DNA from: Chloroflexota bacterium
Lineage (GTDB): Bacteria > Chloroflexota > Anaerolineae > Anaerolineales > UBA11579
DNA: 5,334 nt
Assembly: GCA_030610225.1 (NCBI GenBank)
Contig: JAUWSD010000100.1
Span: 1 to 5,334 of the forward strand
Direction: 5' to 3'
Notes under the pieces: generated by a model
Seen by the model: the letters and a program-made list of their open reading frames with translations, nothing else
What the model was told of the DNA's origin: nothing
Database searches by the model: none
Shown here: positions 1-5,334 of the stretch, one piece after another
How positions within the stretch are numbered: position 1 is the first letter of the stretch
How the letters are laid out: each line of letters opens with the position of its first letter
Position numbers and translations under genes: made by a program

Positions 1-482
1 GTATCGGTGATAAGTCCTGCAAGCAGGGCTTCTGCAATTGGCTTATTTATTTCCAGGTCAAGGTCTTCCATCACCTCTGCCAAGATCTGAGTTGTGGACG
101 CCGCTGTCGGCCTGAGTAAATTTACTCTGCCGAAATGGGTGTTCGTGGGGTGGTGATCGATATTGATATCAACTTCTTTGATCTCATCATCAATGTTTCC
201 AAACCTCTGCCTGTCACCGCAGTCAACTGCGATCACAAGATCAGGGTCAATATGTTTTCTTTTTGAAATCCTATTGCTTCCAGCCATAAATTTATATTTG
301 GCTGGGACTCCATCTTCAAGCACCATTTCAACCTGTTTTCCAGCATTGATCAATGCGTTTCCAATACCTAACAAGGATCCTACTGCATCACCGTCCGGCT
401 TTACATGGGAAACTATCAGTATTCTTTCTGACTGTGCAATACGTTCACGTGCTTCTGTTAGTTCGCTTTTACTTATCGTCAT
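1..482 (-). CDS. nrnA: DHH-family phosphoesterase, NrnA-like (nanoRNase / pAp phosphatase), N-terminal part, cut by window edge
   Basis: This is the N-terminal 160 codons of a DHH/DHHA1 phosphoesterase; the gene runs off the left edge. Characterised NrnA proteins are cytoplasmic, metal-dependent enzymes that degrade 2-5 nt RNAs and dephosphorylate pAp; that activity is inferred here from family and position. The DHH motifs appear in order: HVKPDGDAVGS (residues 26-36, with H26, D30, D32), VDCGD (86-90), IDHHPTN (108-114, the DHH signature) and GLITD (156-160, the fourth metal-site Asp). The DHHA1 substrate domain lies outside the window. I start it at the ATG at 482, which overlaps the rbfA end by 14 nt. 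No good Shine-Dalgarno sequence precedes it, so translation is probably coupled to rbfA. The rbfA-nrnA order matches many bacterial nusA-infB clusters. RecJ-like exonuclease is less likely, because the first motif begins within 30 residues of the start. Confidence 0.92.
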   Translation of the reverse strand, partial: MTISKSELTEARERIAQSERILIVSHVKPDGDAVGSLLGIGNALINAGKQVEMVLEDGVPAKYKFMAGSNRISKRKHIDPDLVIAVDCGDRQRFGNIDDEIKEVDINIDHHPTNTHFGRVNLLRPTAASTTQILAEVMEDLDLEINKPIAEALLAGLITD

Positions 483-834
483 CTTTATTGTCTTGATTGA
501 GCGAGTCAATCAATTTGTCAATCCTTTCTGCGTTCTCTGGGATAGGATCCCAGTAAAACTTTAATTTGGGAAAACTCCTTAGCTGAACTGATTTTGCCAA
601 CTGCCTGCGTAAATATCCAGAGGCATGTGCAAAACCTTCCAGTATCTCTTTCTCGCGTTTTAAACCTTCCAAACAGGATACAAAGACACTGGCAAAGGCC
701 AGTTCTCTATCAACCCGAACATGGGTGATGAACACACCCGAAAGCCTCGGATCGGTAATGTCAAACAGCATCATTTCAGATAATTCTTCCTTGACGCGCT
801 GAGCTATTCTTGATGATCTTTCTTCAGATACCAC
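469..834 (-). CDS. rbfA: Ribosome-binding factor A (30S maturation factor)
   Basis: RbfA binds the 30S subunit near the 5' end of 16S rRNA and helps late maturation. The product is 121 residues, normal for the family. The N-terminal helix (RSSRIAQRVKEELSEM, 7-21) followed by the conserved ITDPRL (26-31) is diagnostic. The KH-like fold carries the family's A-x-G kink as A71-S72-G73 in HASGYLRRQL, then the LRSFPKLKFYWD strand (85-96). The tail is acidic and lysine-rich (QDNKDDDK). The start is GTG at 834: AGAAGG lies 8 nt upstream, its first two bases being the last two of the infB TAG stop, and the reading begins at the usual point before the first helix. The gap to infB is 12 nt, and the stop (TAA) lies inside the next gene, so expression is probably coupled on both sides. 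The segment DPIPENAERI differs from the more usual D-x-S-x-E form but keeps the fold pattern. Confidence 0.96.
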   Translation of the reverse strand: MVSEERSSRIAQRVKEELSEMMLFDITDPRLSGVFITHVRVDRELAFASVFVSCLEGLKREKEILEGFAHASGYLRRQLAKSVQLRSFPKLKFYWDPIPENAERIDKLIDSLNQDNKDDDK

Positions 835-840
835 TTTTCT

Positions 841-848
841 TTCCTTCT
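841..848 (-). promoter_or_regulatory. Shine-Dalgarno of rbfA, overlapping the infB stop
   Basis: On the minus strand the infB stop TAG runs straight into the ribosome site: TAGAAGGAAAGAAAAGTG. The AGAAGG core starts within the stop codon and its last G is 8 nt before the GTG. This supports the GTG at 834 as the rbfA start and suggests that terminating infB ribosomes re-initiate on rbfA. Confidence 0.75.
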
Positions 849-2643
849 ATAATTCCGCGGAAACCAGCTCAATCGTATAACACTCAATGATGTCATTCTC
901 TTCGAAATCAGAGAAATTCTTTACTCCAATTCCACATTCGAAGCCTTTTCGGACTTCGCGGACATCGTCTTTCTCGTGTTTAAGTGACCCGATCTCACCT
1001 GCAAATATTTCTTTTTTACCGCGCATAACACGCACTTTAGCATTTCTTCTGATCTCACCGTCGATAACGCGGCACCCGGCAATACTGCCAAGTTTCCGCA
1101 CTTTGAAGATCGCCCGTACTTCAGCCTTCCCAAGCACAACTTCTTTCTCTTCGGGCTGGAGCATACCTTTGAGTGCCTTTTCAACATCTTCGATCAGACG
1201 ATAAATGATGTCATAGTAACGAATCGAGACATGTTCTTTTTCTGCTGTTTTTTGAGCAGCTGTATCAGGTTTTGCATTGAAGCCCAGCACGATAGCCCCC
1301 GATGTTCCAGCCAGCATAACATCGCTCTCGCTGATATTTCCAGTGCCACTGTGCACCACTGTTACTTTGATCTTACCTTCATCATCGGTGGCGCTCATCT
1401 CCTGGAGGGAGGAAACGATCGGTTCCAAGGAACCCTGCACATCCGCCTTAATGATCAATCGCAGCTCGCGCACATTGCCTGCCTTCACATGGTCAAACAG
1501 ATTTTCTAGTGTGATCTTATGTGATTTTGCCTGTGCTGCTTCTTTTTGCTTTTCAATACGGTCGGCGACGATCAAACGCGCTTCCTTATCATTCTTCACT
1601 GATCTGAAAAGGTCTCCAGCTACAGGAACATCATTAAAACCCATCACTGATATTGGCTGGGATGGTTCCGCAATCACGACGCTTTTTCCAAAATAATCTG
1701 TCATAGCCTTTACGCGACCGTAGGTTGTACCTGCTATCAGAACATCTCCGATATTTACGGTCCCATTCTGAACAAGTATTGTTGTTTCAACGCCTTTTGC
1801 CCGGTTTCGTTTGGCCTCAATAACTGTGCCAAACTCCTGACCTTCCGGATTTGCCAGAATTTCAGTGTTGTCTGCCACAAGCAGGATGGCCTCAAGAAGA
1901 TCTTCAAGCCCGGTATTGGCTTTCGCAGATACTGGAACGATGATCGTGTCACCATCCCAATCATCAGGAACCAAACCAATGTCTGCCAGCTGTTTCTTGA
2001 CCAACTCGGGGTTGGCGTTATCTTTATCCATCTTGTTCAAAGCAACAATGATCGGAACTTGGGCTGCTTTTGCGTGGCTATATGCTTCCTTTGTCTGGGG
2101 CATTACCCCATCATCAGCAGCAACCACAAGGATCACAATATCTGCACCCTGTGCTCCGCGCGAACGCATGGCTGTGAAAGCAGCGTGGCCGGGGGTGTCA
2201 AGGAATGTGATCAGTCTTTCATCATGTGTAACCTGATAAGCCGAGATATGCTGGGTAATACCGCCAACCTCACCTTCCTGCACCGCTGTGGAACGGATAG
2301 CATCCAGCAAAGATGTCTTTCCGTGATCAACATGGCCAAGGACTGTGATAACCGGGGGACGAACCTTCAGACTCTTCTCATCCTCATTGGCGATCAAGCG
2401 CCTCCACAGAGCAATCTCACCTGTTTCACCATCTTCCACCTGCTCGATCATCTCCAAGGTGGCTTCATAACCTAACTCAGATGCCACGATTGCGGCGGTG
2501 TCAAAATCAACCTGCTGGTTAATATTCGCCATCACCCCATTTTGCATTAATGCTTTAATTATATCGATCGGACTACTGTCGATTTTTTCTGCAAGATCCC
2601 GTACTGAAATAATACCTGGAAGCTCAATTGTTTTTTCAGTCAT
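847..2643 (-). CDS. infB: Translation initiation factor IF-2
   Basis: IF-2 is the GTPase that places fMet-tRNA on the 30S subunit and promotes 50S joining. The product is 598 residues, short for bacterial IF-2. One IF2N domain (about 5-60) is followed by a linker of only about 35 residues, with no long charged N-terminal region. The G domain (about 95-260) is complete: G1 GHVDHGKT (103-110), G2 GGIT (127-130), G3 DTPGH (149-153), G4 NKMD (203-206), G5 SAK (239-241). Domain II spans about 270-350 and domain III about 375-485 (VSIRYYDIIYRLIEDVEKAL). The C-terminal tRNA-binding domain has IAGCRV (521-526) and GFECGIGVKNF (567-577). The start is ATG at 2643, preceded by AAGGAG with 5-nt spacing. 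The stop is TAG. It lies 79 nt downstream of ylxR and 12 nt upstream of rbfA. No key residue is missing and no frameshift is seen. Confidence 0.98.
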   Translation of the reverse strand: MTEKTIELPGIISVRDLAEKIDSSPIDIIKALMQNGVMANINQQVDFDTAAIVASELGYEATLEMIEQVEDGETGEIALWRRLIANEDEKSLKVRPPVITVLGHVDHGKTSLLDAIRSTAVQEGEVGGITQHISAYQVTHDERLITFLDTPGHAAFTAMRSRGAQGADIVILVVAADDGVMPQTKEAYSHAKAAQVPIIVALNKMDKDNANPELVKKQLADIGLVPDDWDGDTIIVPVSAKANTGLEDLLEAILLVADNTEILANPEGQEFGTVIEAKRNRAKGVETTILVQNGTVNIGDVLIAGTTYGRVKAMTDYFGKSVVIAEPSQPISVMGFNDVPVAGDLFRSVKNDKEARLIVADRIEKQKEAAQAKSHKITLENLFDHVKAGNVRELRLIIKADVQGSLEPIVSSLQEMSATDDEGKIKVTVVHSGTGNISESDVMLAGTSGAIVLGFNAKPDTAAQKTAEKEHVSIRYYDIIYRLIEDVEKALKGMLQPEEKEVVLGKAEVRAIFKVRKLGSIAGCRVIDGEIRRNAKVRVMRGKKEIFAGEIGSLKHEKDDVREVRKGFECGIGVKNFSDFEENDIIECYTIELVSAEL

Positions 2644-2648
2644 TTTTT

Positions 2649-2654
2649 CTCCTT
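2649..2654 (-). promoter_or_regulatory. Strong Shine-Dalgarno of infB
   Basis: The minus strand reads GGAAGGAGAAAAAATG, an AAGGAG core 5 nt before the infB ATG. It fixes that start against the out-of-frame ATG at 2674. Confidence 0.75.
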
Positions 2655-2705
2655 CCCGAATTTTGTTTCCGCATGCTTAATCCAAATTTCTCATATATAT
2701 TCAGG

Positions 2706-2731
2706 TGTTCATTCCAACCTGTTCATTCCAA
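2706..2731 (-). repeat. 12-bp tandem direct repeat across the ylxR stop codon
   Basis: Two exact copies of TTGGAATGAACA (minus strand) lie at 2731-2720 and 2717-2706, a 14-bp period with a GG spacer. The first copy includes the last two ylxR codons and its TGA stop; the second falls in the ylxR-infB gap. A 5-bp inverted repeat, CAGGT/ACCTG, flanks the second copy. A small slippage duplication is the simplest explanation. No function is evident. Confidence 0.8.
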
Positions 2732-3007
2732 TTCGAGCATGTAGGCTGAGAGGCGCTCTCTATCTTCCTCAGTTAGCTGCACACGCAGCGCTTTCGAAAT
2801 GCTGCCTTTTAACCCTTTTTCCCAACATGCCTTCTGATCATGGAGATATGCACCCCTCCCGTGCATTTTCCCTGTCAGATCCACATGGACACCCTCCGCA
2901 GGAGTTCTAACAATACGGATCAAGTTTCGCTTGTCTTGAACTGTACGGCAGCCTACACAGGTTCGCTGGGGCTGTTTTCTTCTGGGTTGAGCATCCTTTT
3001 TAGACAT
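2723..3007 (-). CDS. ylxR: YlxR/RnpM family RNA-binding protein (DUF448)
   Basis: This small basic protein (94 residues) of the YlxR family is typically encoded between nusA and infB. In Bacillus subtilis the homologue has been linked to RNase P and renamed RnpM; that role is family knowledge, not shown here. Diagnostic motifs are PQRTCVGCR (13-21), NLIRIVR (28-34), the signature GRGAY (50-54) and a cysteine at 61. The N-terminus is strongly basic (KKDAQPRRK), fitting RNA binding. The start ATG at 3007 has GGAG with 8-nt spacing, and the gap to the nusA stop is 22 nt. The stop is TGA at 2725-2723, inside a short direct repeat. No ylxQ (L7Ae-like) gene follows before infB, unlike in Bacillus. 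Confidence 0.93.
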   Translation of the reverse strand: MSKKDAQPRRKQPQRTCVGCRTVQDKRNLIRIVRTPAEGVHVDLTGKMHGRGAYLHDQKACWEKGLKGSISKALRVQLTEEDRERLSAYMLELE

Positions 3008-3029
3008 ACTTTATGCTCCAAAAATCTTT

Positions 3030-4913
3030 CTACTTCATCCACTCGTCTTCCCATTCATCCTCACCTTTGCGGCGCTTTCGGACAATGGTGACATCGTGGT
3101 CTGGATCATATTCGATCTCTCGATATTTCTTTGTCTTTTTCTGCTGCTGTTTCTTTTCCTCGGGGAACAATCCGCCCGGGTCTTTTTCCACGGCATCCTT
3201 TGTAAATAATTCTTCTTTCTCTTCTGCTTGTTCAGCCTCATGGATTTCTAAAGCTTCTTCAAAGCTGACCTCTGAATCTGCCTCTTCATCTTTAGCATCA
3301 TCCTGTTCTTCATCAGCCAATTCTACATCTTCTTCTGAAACTGGAACACCATCCTCAGATAATTCTTCTTCAACCACTGTTTCTTCAACGGCAACTTCTT
3401 CAGCTGGCATATCAAAGTTTTCAATGGCTCCTTTGAGCGATTCCATCGCCTTCGGACCAACACCGTTCAGAGCAAGAATTACATCTTCATCGATCTCAAG
3501 CTGCATCATCATCTCACCGATGGTTGAATAGCCTTCACCAGCCAAAAGAATTGAGAGCCTCAGCGGTATTTCAAGGTCTTCCAACGGAATTTTAAATGCC
3601 GGGCTTGGAATCCTGCTCATGATCTCTTGTTCGATCTTGCGTTTTTCTTCAAGCAAGGTTTGTCGGCGGTCAGAGGCCCTTACTTCAACCCTGTCGATAA
3701 ATCGTGTCATGACTTGATATTCTTCAGGTGTAACAACTCTTCCTTCGTCCTTCTTAACCAATATCGCCTCTATTTGAGTGACGATCTCTTTCATATCTTC
3801 TAATTTTGATTCGGTTGCGAATTCCGGATTATTCTGAAGCTTGAAGAGCGTGTCGGAAGCAGCTTCCGGCAGGGATTTGATATCAATTCTCCATCCAGTC
3901 AATTTTGCTGCCAAGCGTGCGTTCTGTCCATCCCGCCCAATTGCCAGGCTGAGCTGGTCTGTTGGAACAACAACTGTGGCCGTTTTCATATCACCGGTTT
4001 CGTCCAGGTAAACACCTGAAACTTTTGCTGGGCTGAGAGACTTGGAAATAAATCCAGTTGCTCCAGATGTATCGGTTGTCCATTCAATTACATCAATTTT
4101 CTCATCGTTCAGTTCACGCACTATCGCCTGAATTCGGACACCTTTGATGCCGACGCATGCACCCACCGGGTCGATCCCGGGCTGGAGGGCGCTGACAGCT
4201 ACCTTTGAGCGGTAACCGGGTTCTCGGGCAATCGAACGGATTTCAACTAATCCCTGATAGATCTCTGGCACTTCATCTTCCAGCAAGCGGCGCAGGAAGT
4301 TCTTGTGTGCACGGGAAACGATCAAAGCAGGTCCACGGTTGGATTGCTTTACTTCTAACATTAAGCCGCGGACGCGGTCATGAATTCTATAGCGTTCACC
4401 TCTGATCTGTTGATTGCGAGGCATGATACCTTCAGCTTTTCTATCGAGGCCGATAGTGATTCCTGCCGGGCTGATGGCCTGCACGATTCCGCTGACGATC
4501 TCGCCTTCCACCCCGCGATAGTGATCATATTGTGCCTGACGCTCGGCTTCCCTGATCCTCTGCTGGATCACCTGACGGGCATTCTGGGCAGCTACGCGTC
4601 CAAAATTTTCAGGTGTTGACTCTACCATCACAATTTCACCAAGCTCCACTTCAGGATGTTCCAATTGAGCAACAGACATGAGCACCTCGGTGCGGTCATC
4701 CTGTATATCTTCAACGACTTCCTTTTCTGCAAACACAACAACATCTCCAGTTTCCATATCAAACTTTGCCTGAACCAACTGAGCGCTGGATGCGTTCACA
4801 GTTTTGCGGTATGCGGTTACCATCGCGTCTTCGAGTGCATTCAAAATAATTTCACGTGGAAGCTGTTTGTCGTCCATCAATTCGTTGAATGCCAGAATAA
4901 ATTCTTTCTTCAT
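3030..4913 (-). CDS. nusA: Transcription termination/antitermination factor NusA with HhH domain and long charged tail
   Basis: NusA binds RNA polymerase and nascent RNA and controls pausing, intrinsic termination and antitermination. Domains in order: RNAP-binding N-terminal domain (1 to about 130), S1 domain (about 135-200, GEIVSGIVQAI...GIMPRNQ), KH1 with GIKG (255-258) and KH2 with GRDG (326-329, in LSLAIGRDGQNARLAAKLTGWRIDI). A helical, partly coiled-coil-like segment (about 365-435) follows, then a helix-hairpin-helix unit resembling RpoA-CTD (about 449-500; LAGEGYSTIGEMM, LNGVGPKAMESLK). Residues 501-570 carry 33 Asp/Glu against 2 Lys; residues 571-627 carry 15 Lys/Arg and end in a Trp/acid-rich tip (DEWEDEWMK). 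At 627 residues it is much longer than short NusA forms of about 350-400. The start ATG at 4913 has AGGAG with 6-nt spacing. The stop is TAG. It is the first gene of the cluster after a 161-bp non-coding gap, so a promoter probably lies there; rimP is not adjacent. Confidence 0.97.
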   Translation of the reverse strand: MKKEFILAFNELMDDKQLPREIILNALEDAMVTAYRKTVNASSAQLVQAKFDMETGDVVVFAEKEVVEDIQDDRTEVLMSVAQLEHPEVELGEIVMVESTPENFGRVAAQNARQVIQQRIREAERQAQYDHYRGVEGEIVSGIVQAISPAGITIGLDRKAEGIMPRNQQIRGERYRIHDRVRGLMLEVKQSNRGPALIVSRAHKNFLRRLLEDEVPEIYQGLVEIRSIAREPGYRSKVAVSALQPGIDPVGACVGIKGVRIQAIVRELNDEKIDVIEWTTDTSGATGFISKSLSPAKVSGVYLDETGDMKTATVVVPTDQLSLAIGRDGQNARLAAKLTGWRIDIKSLPEAASDTLFKLQNNPEFATESKLEDMKEIVTQIEAILVKKDEGRVVTPEEYQVMTRFIDRVEVRASDRRQTLLEEKRKIEQEIMSRIPSPAFKIPLEDLEIPLRLSILLAGEGYSTIGEMMMQLEIDEDVILALNGVGPKAMESLKGAIENFDMPAEEVAVEETVVEEELSEDGVPVSEEDVELADEEQDDAKDEEADSEVSFEEALEIHEAEQAEEKEELFTKDAVEKDPGGLFPEEKKQQQKKTKKYREIEYDPDHDVTIVRKRRKGEDEWEDEWMK

Positions 4914-4919
4914 TTTTAT

Positions 4920-4924
4920 CTCCT
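4920..4924 (-). promoter_or_regulatory. Shine-Dalgarno of nusA
   Basis: AGGAG on the minus strand is followed by ATAAAA and the ATG, a 6-nt spacing. Its first base is also the last base of the upstream inverted repeat, so a folded hairpin would stand directly against the ribosome site. Confidence 0.75.
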
Positions 4925-4943
4925 GACAGTTATGACACTGTCA
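4924..4943 (-). promoter_or_regulatory. TGACA/TGTCA inverted repeat before nusA (possible operator or leader hairpin)
   Basis: The minus strand shows a perfect 7-bp inverted repeat TGACAGT-GTCATA-ACTGTCA. Nested in it is TGACA-G-TGTCA, an 11-bp palindrome with one central base. The pentamer thus occurs three times in 20 bp. The first copy extends to TTGACA, a perfect -35 hexamer, but it is too close to the ATG to serve nusA with a normal leader. It could be a repressor site or an RNA hairpin beside the Shine-Dalgarno. The function is not known. Confidence 0.45.
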
Positions 4944-4966
4944 ATCATTTGACTCCCTATAAAGCA

Positions 4967-4991
4967 GAAAAGTGGGGGTTGCCCACTTCTC
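4967..4991 (-). terminator. GC-rich hairpin with T-rich tail, possible intrinsic terminator or attenuator
   Basis: On the minus strand GAGAAGTGGG pairs with CCCACTTTTC around a CAACC loop, giving 10 bp with one G-T pair. The stable core is AAGTGGG/CCCACTT; the bases after it (TTCTGCTTTAT) are T-rich but interrupted, so as a terminator it is imperfect. It could end the GNAT transcript, whose stop is about 85 nt upstream, or act as an attenuator in the nusA leader if the promoter is upstream of it. Confidence 0.45.
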
Positions 4992-5008
4992 GATGAGGTC
5001 TATATTCG

Positions 5009-5014
5009 TTTATA
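5009..5014 (-). promoter_or_regulatory. Weak candidate -10 box for the nusA operon
   Basis: TATAAA on the minus strand matches 5 of 6 bases of the sigma-70 -10 consensus. It lies about 95 nt before the nusA ATG, which would put both leader hairpins in the mRNA. The hexamer at 17-bp spacing (AATATG) is a poor -35 match, so support is weak. The region is AT-rich and such matches arise by chance. Confidence 0.22.
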
Positions 5015-5020
5015 ATGCCT

Positions 5021-5040
5021 CAAAATTTTAACATATTTTG
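5021..5040. repeat. AT-rich 6-bp inverted repeat
   Basis: CAAAAT and ATTTTG (minus strand) are separated by 8 nt. The stem is weak and has no T-run after it, so it is not a convincing terminator. It may be only a by-product of AT-rich sequence. Confidence 0.35.
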
Positions 5041-5074
5041 CTTTAAGGGGCAAGTGGCTGAAGCATCAATAAAT

Positions 5075-5334
5075 TTAATGTAGTTGTTTTATCAATCGCC
5101 AGGACGGTTCAACGACTTCCTGAAGCTTATTCATATGATCGTGGTACCACCACCGCCCAGAAGTTTCCCCAACTAATTTATAATCAAGATTCTTGTATAA
5201 TCTCAGTGCACCCCGGGTGTCCTTGGCCACATTCAATGTGACTTCATTTATACCCTTTTCGATCAAAGTCTTCTCGATGTGCTTCATCAAAATTGTTCCG
5301 ATCCCTGCACCGCGGTACTGCTCCCTGACCCGAA
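5075..5334 (-). CDS. GNAT-family N-acetyltransferase, C-terminal part, cut by window edge
   Basis: The frame is open to the right edge, so this is the last 85 residues of a longer protein, not a small gene starting at an internal TTG or ATG. It holds the acetyl-CoA pyrophosphate-binding loop of the GNAT fold, REQYRGAGIGTIL (visible residues 3-15; Q-x-x-G-x-G), followed by its helix, a strand (NEVTLNVAKD) and motif B (ALRLYKNLDYKLVGE), where the Tyr of LYKNLDY sits at the usual general-acid position. The expected N-A pair and LGF wording are replaced by R-G-A and LDY, ordinary variation. The tail is unusual: RWWYHDHMNKLQEVVEPSWRLIKQL extends past motif B. The substrate cannot be told. It stands where rimP is often found in this cluster but is separated from nusA by 161 bp with a hairpin, so it may be a separate transcription unit. 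Confidence 0.88.
   Translation of the reverse strand, partial: RVREQYRGAGIGTILMKHIEKTLIEKGINEVTLNVAKDTRGALRLYKNLDYKLVGETSGRWWYHDHMNKLQEVVEPSWRLIKQLH

Larger units (their letters stand above)
4914..5074. other. Non-coding gap between GNAT gene and nusA (nusA leader)
   Basis: This AT-rich spacer of 161 bp is the only substantial gap in the window and has no supported ORF. On the minus strand it contains, in order, an AT-rich inverted repeat (5040-5021), a -10-like TATAAA (5014-5009), a 10-bp hairpin with T-rich flank (4991-4967), and a TGACA/TGTCA repeat (4943-4924) joined to the nusA Shine-Dalgarno. It probably carries the end of the GNAT transcript and the promoter and leader of the nusA operon. 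Confidence 0.7.

Noticed and set aside
163..564. Plus-strand open frame of 133 codons over nrnA and rbfA
   Set aside because: It crosses two well-supported minus-strand genes with clear motifs, has no recognisable domain and no convincing ribosome site.
1277..2475. Several plus-strand open frames of 120-140 codons inside infB
   Set aside because: All are shadows of infB, which shows every G motif in order; none resembles a known protein.
2690..2718. Possible promoter before infB (TTGGAA and TATATA)
   Set aside because: The spacing is only 12-14 bp, outside the usual range, so an internal promoter is not supported.
3013..3531. Plus-strand serine-rich open frame of 172 codons
   Set aside because: It is the antisense of the acidic nusA tail: Glu/Asp codons read backwards give Ser/Phe codons. 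It has no family motifs and lies inside a certain gene.
4918..4944. TTGACA before nusA as a -35 box with a GATAAA -10
   Set aside because: The -10 would overlap the spacer right before the ATG, leaving the nusA Shine-Dalgarno untranscribed. The repeat is better explained as an operator or hairpin.
5011..5016. Perfect TATAAT on the plus strand
   Set aside because: No good -35 lies 16-18 bp upstream (TCTCGA or similar), and the only downstream coding sequence is on the opposite strand. Probably chance in AT-rich DNA.
5075..5290. GNAT fragment as a complete 71-residue gene starting at TTG 5290
   Set aside because: The frame stays open to the window edge and the acetyl-CoA loop lies upstream of that codon, so the gene is cut by the window.
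1..5334. CRISPR arrays, insertion sequences, tRNA or rRNA genes, phage or toxin-antitoxin genes
   Set aside because: No spaced repeat array, transposase, terminal repeats, cloverleaf or other accessory signature was seen by eye on either strand.

Overview
The window is an ordinary stretch of chromosome carrying the conserved bacterial nusA-infB transcription/translation cluster, all on the minus strand. Moderate GC, a NusA with a helix-hairpin-helix (RpoA-CTD-like) C-terminal domain and a charged tail, an IF-2 with one short N-terminal domain followed almost directly by the G domain, and the wording of the IF-2 G domain suggest a Chloroflexota (Anaerolineae-like) bacterium. This assignment rests on recognising the proteins and is inference; no search was run.

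Layout in the direction of transcription (right to left). At the right edge lies the C-terminal part of a GNAT acetyltransferase (5334-5075). A 161-bp non-coding gap follows (5074-4914). It holds a GC-rich hairpin with a T-rich flank and a TGACA/TGTCA inverted repeat that ends on the nusA Shine-Dalgarno (SD) sequence. Then come nusA (4913-3030), ylxR/rnpM (3007-2723), infB (2643-847), rbfA (834-469) and the N-terminal 160 codons of an NrnA-type DHH phosphoesterase (482 down to the left edge). Gaps are 22, 79 and 12 nt, then a 14-nt overlap, so this reads as one polycistronic operon. No plus-strand gene is supported.

The products work around the ribosome and RNA polymerase. NusA controls pausing, termination and antitermination. 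YlxR/RnpM is a small RNA-binding protein linked to RNase P. IF-2 delivers initiator tRNA. RbfA matures the 30S subunit. NrnA recycles nanoRNAs and pAp. The usual first gene rimP is not next to nusA (a GNAT gene is there instead), and ylxQ, often found between ylxR and infB, is absent.

I found no new system. The points most worth a second look are the nusA leader (two possible RNA or DNA control elements), the long charge-segregated C-terminal tail of NusA, and a 12-bp direct repeat spanning the ylxR stop codon.
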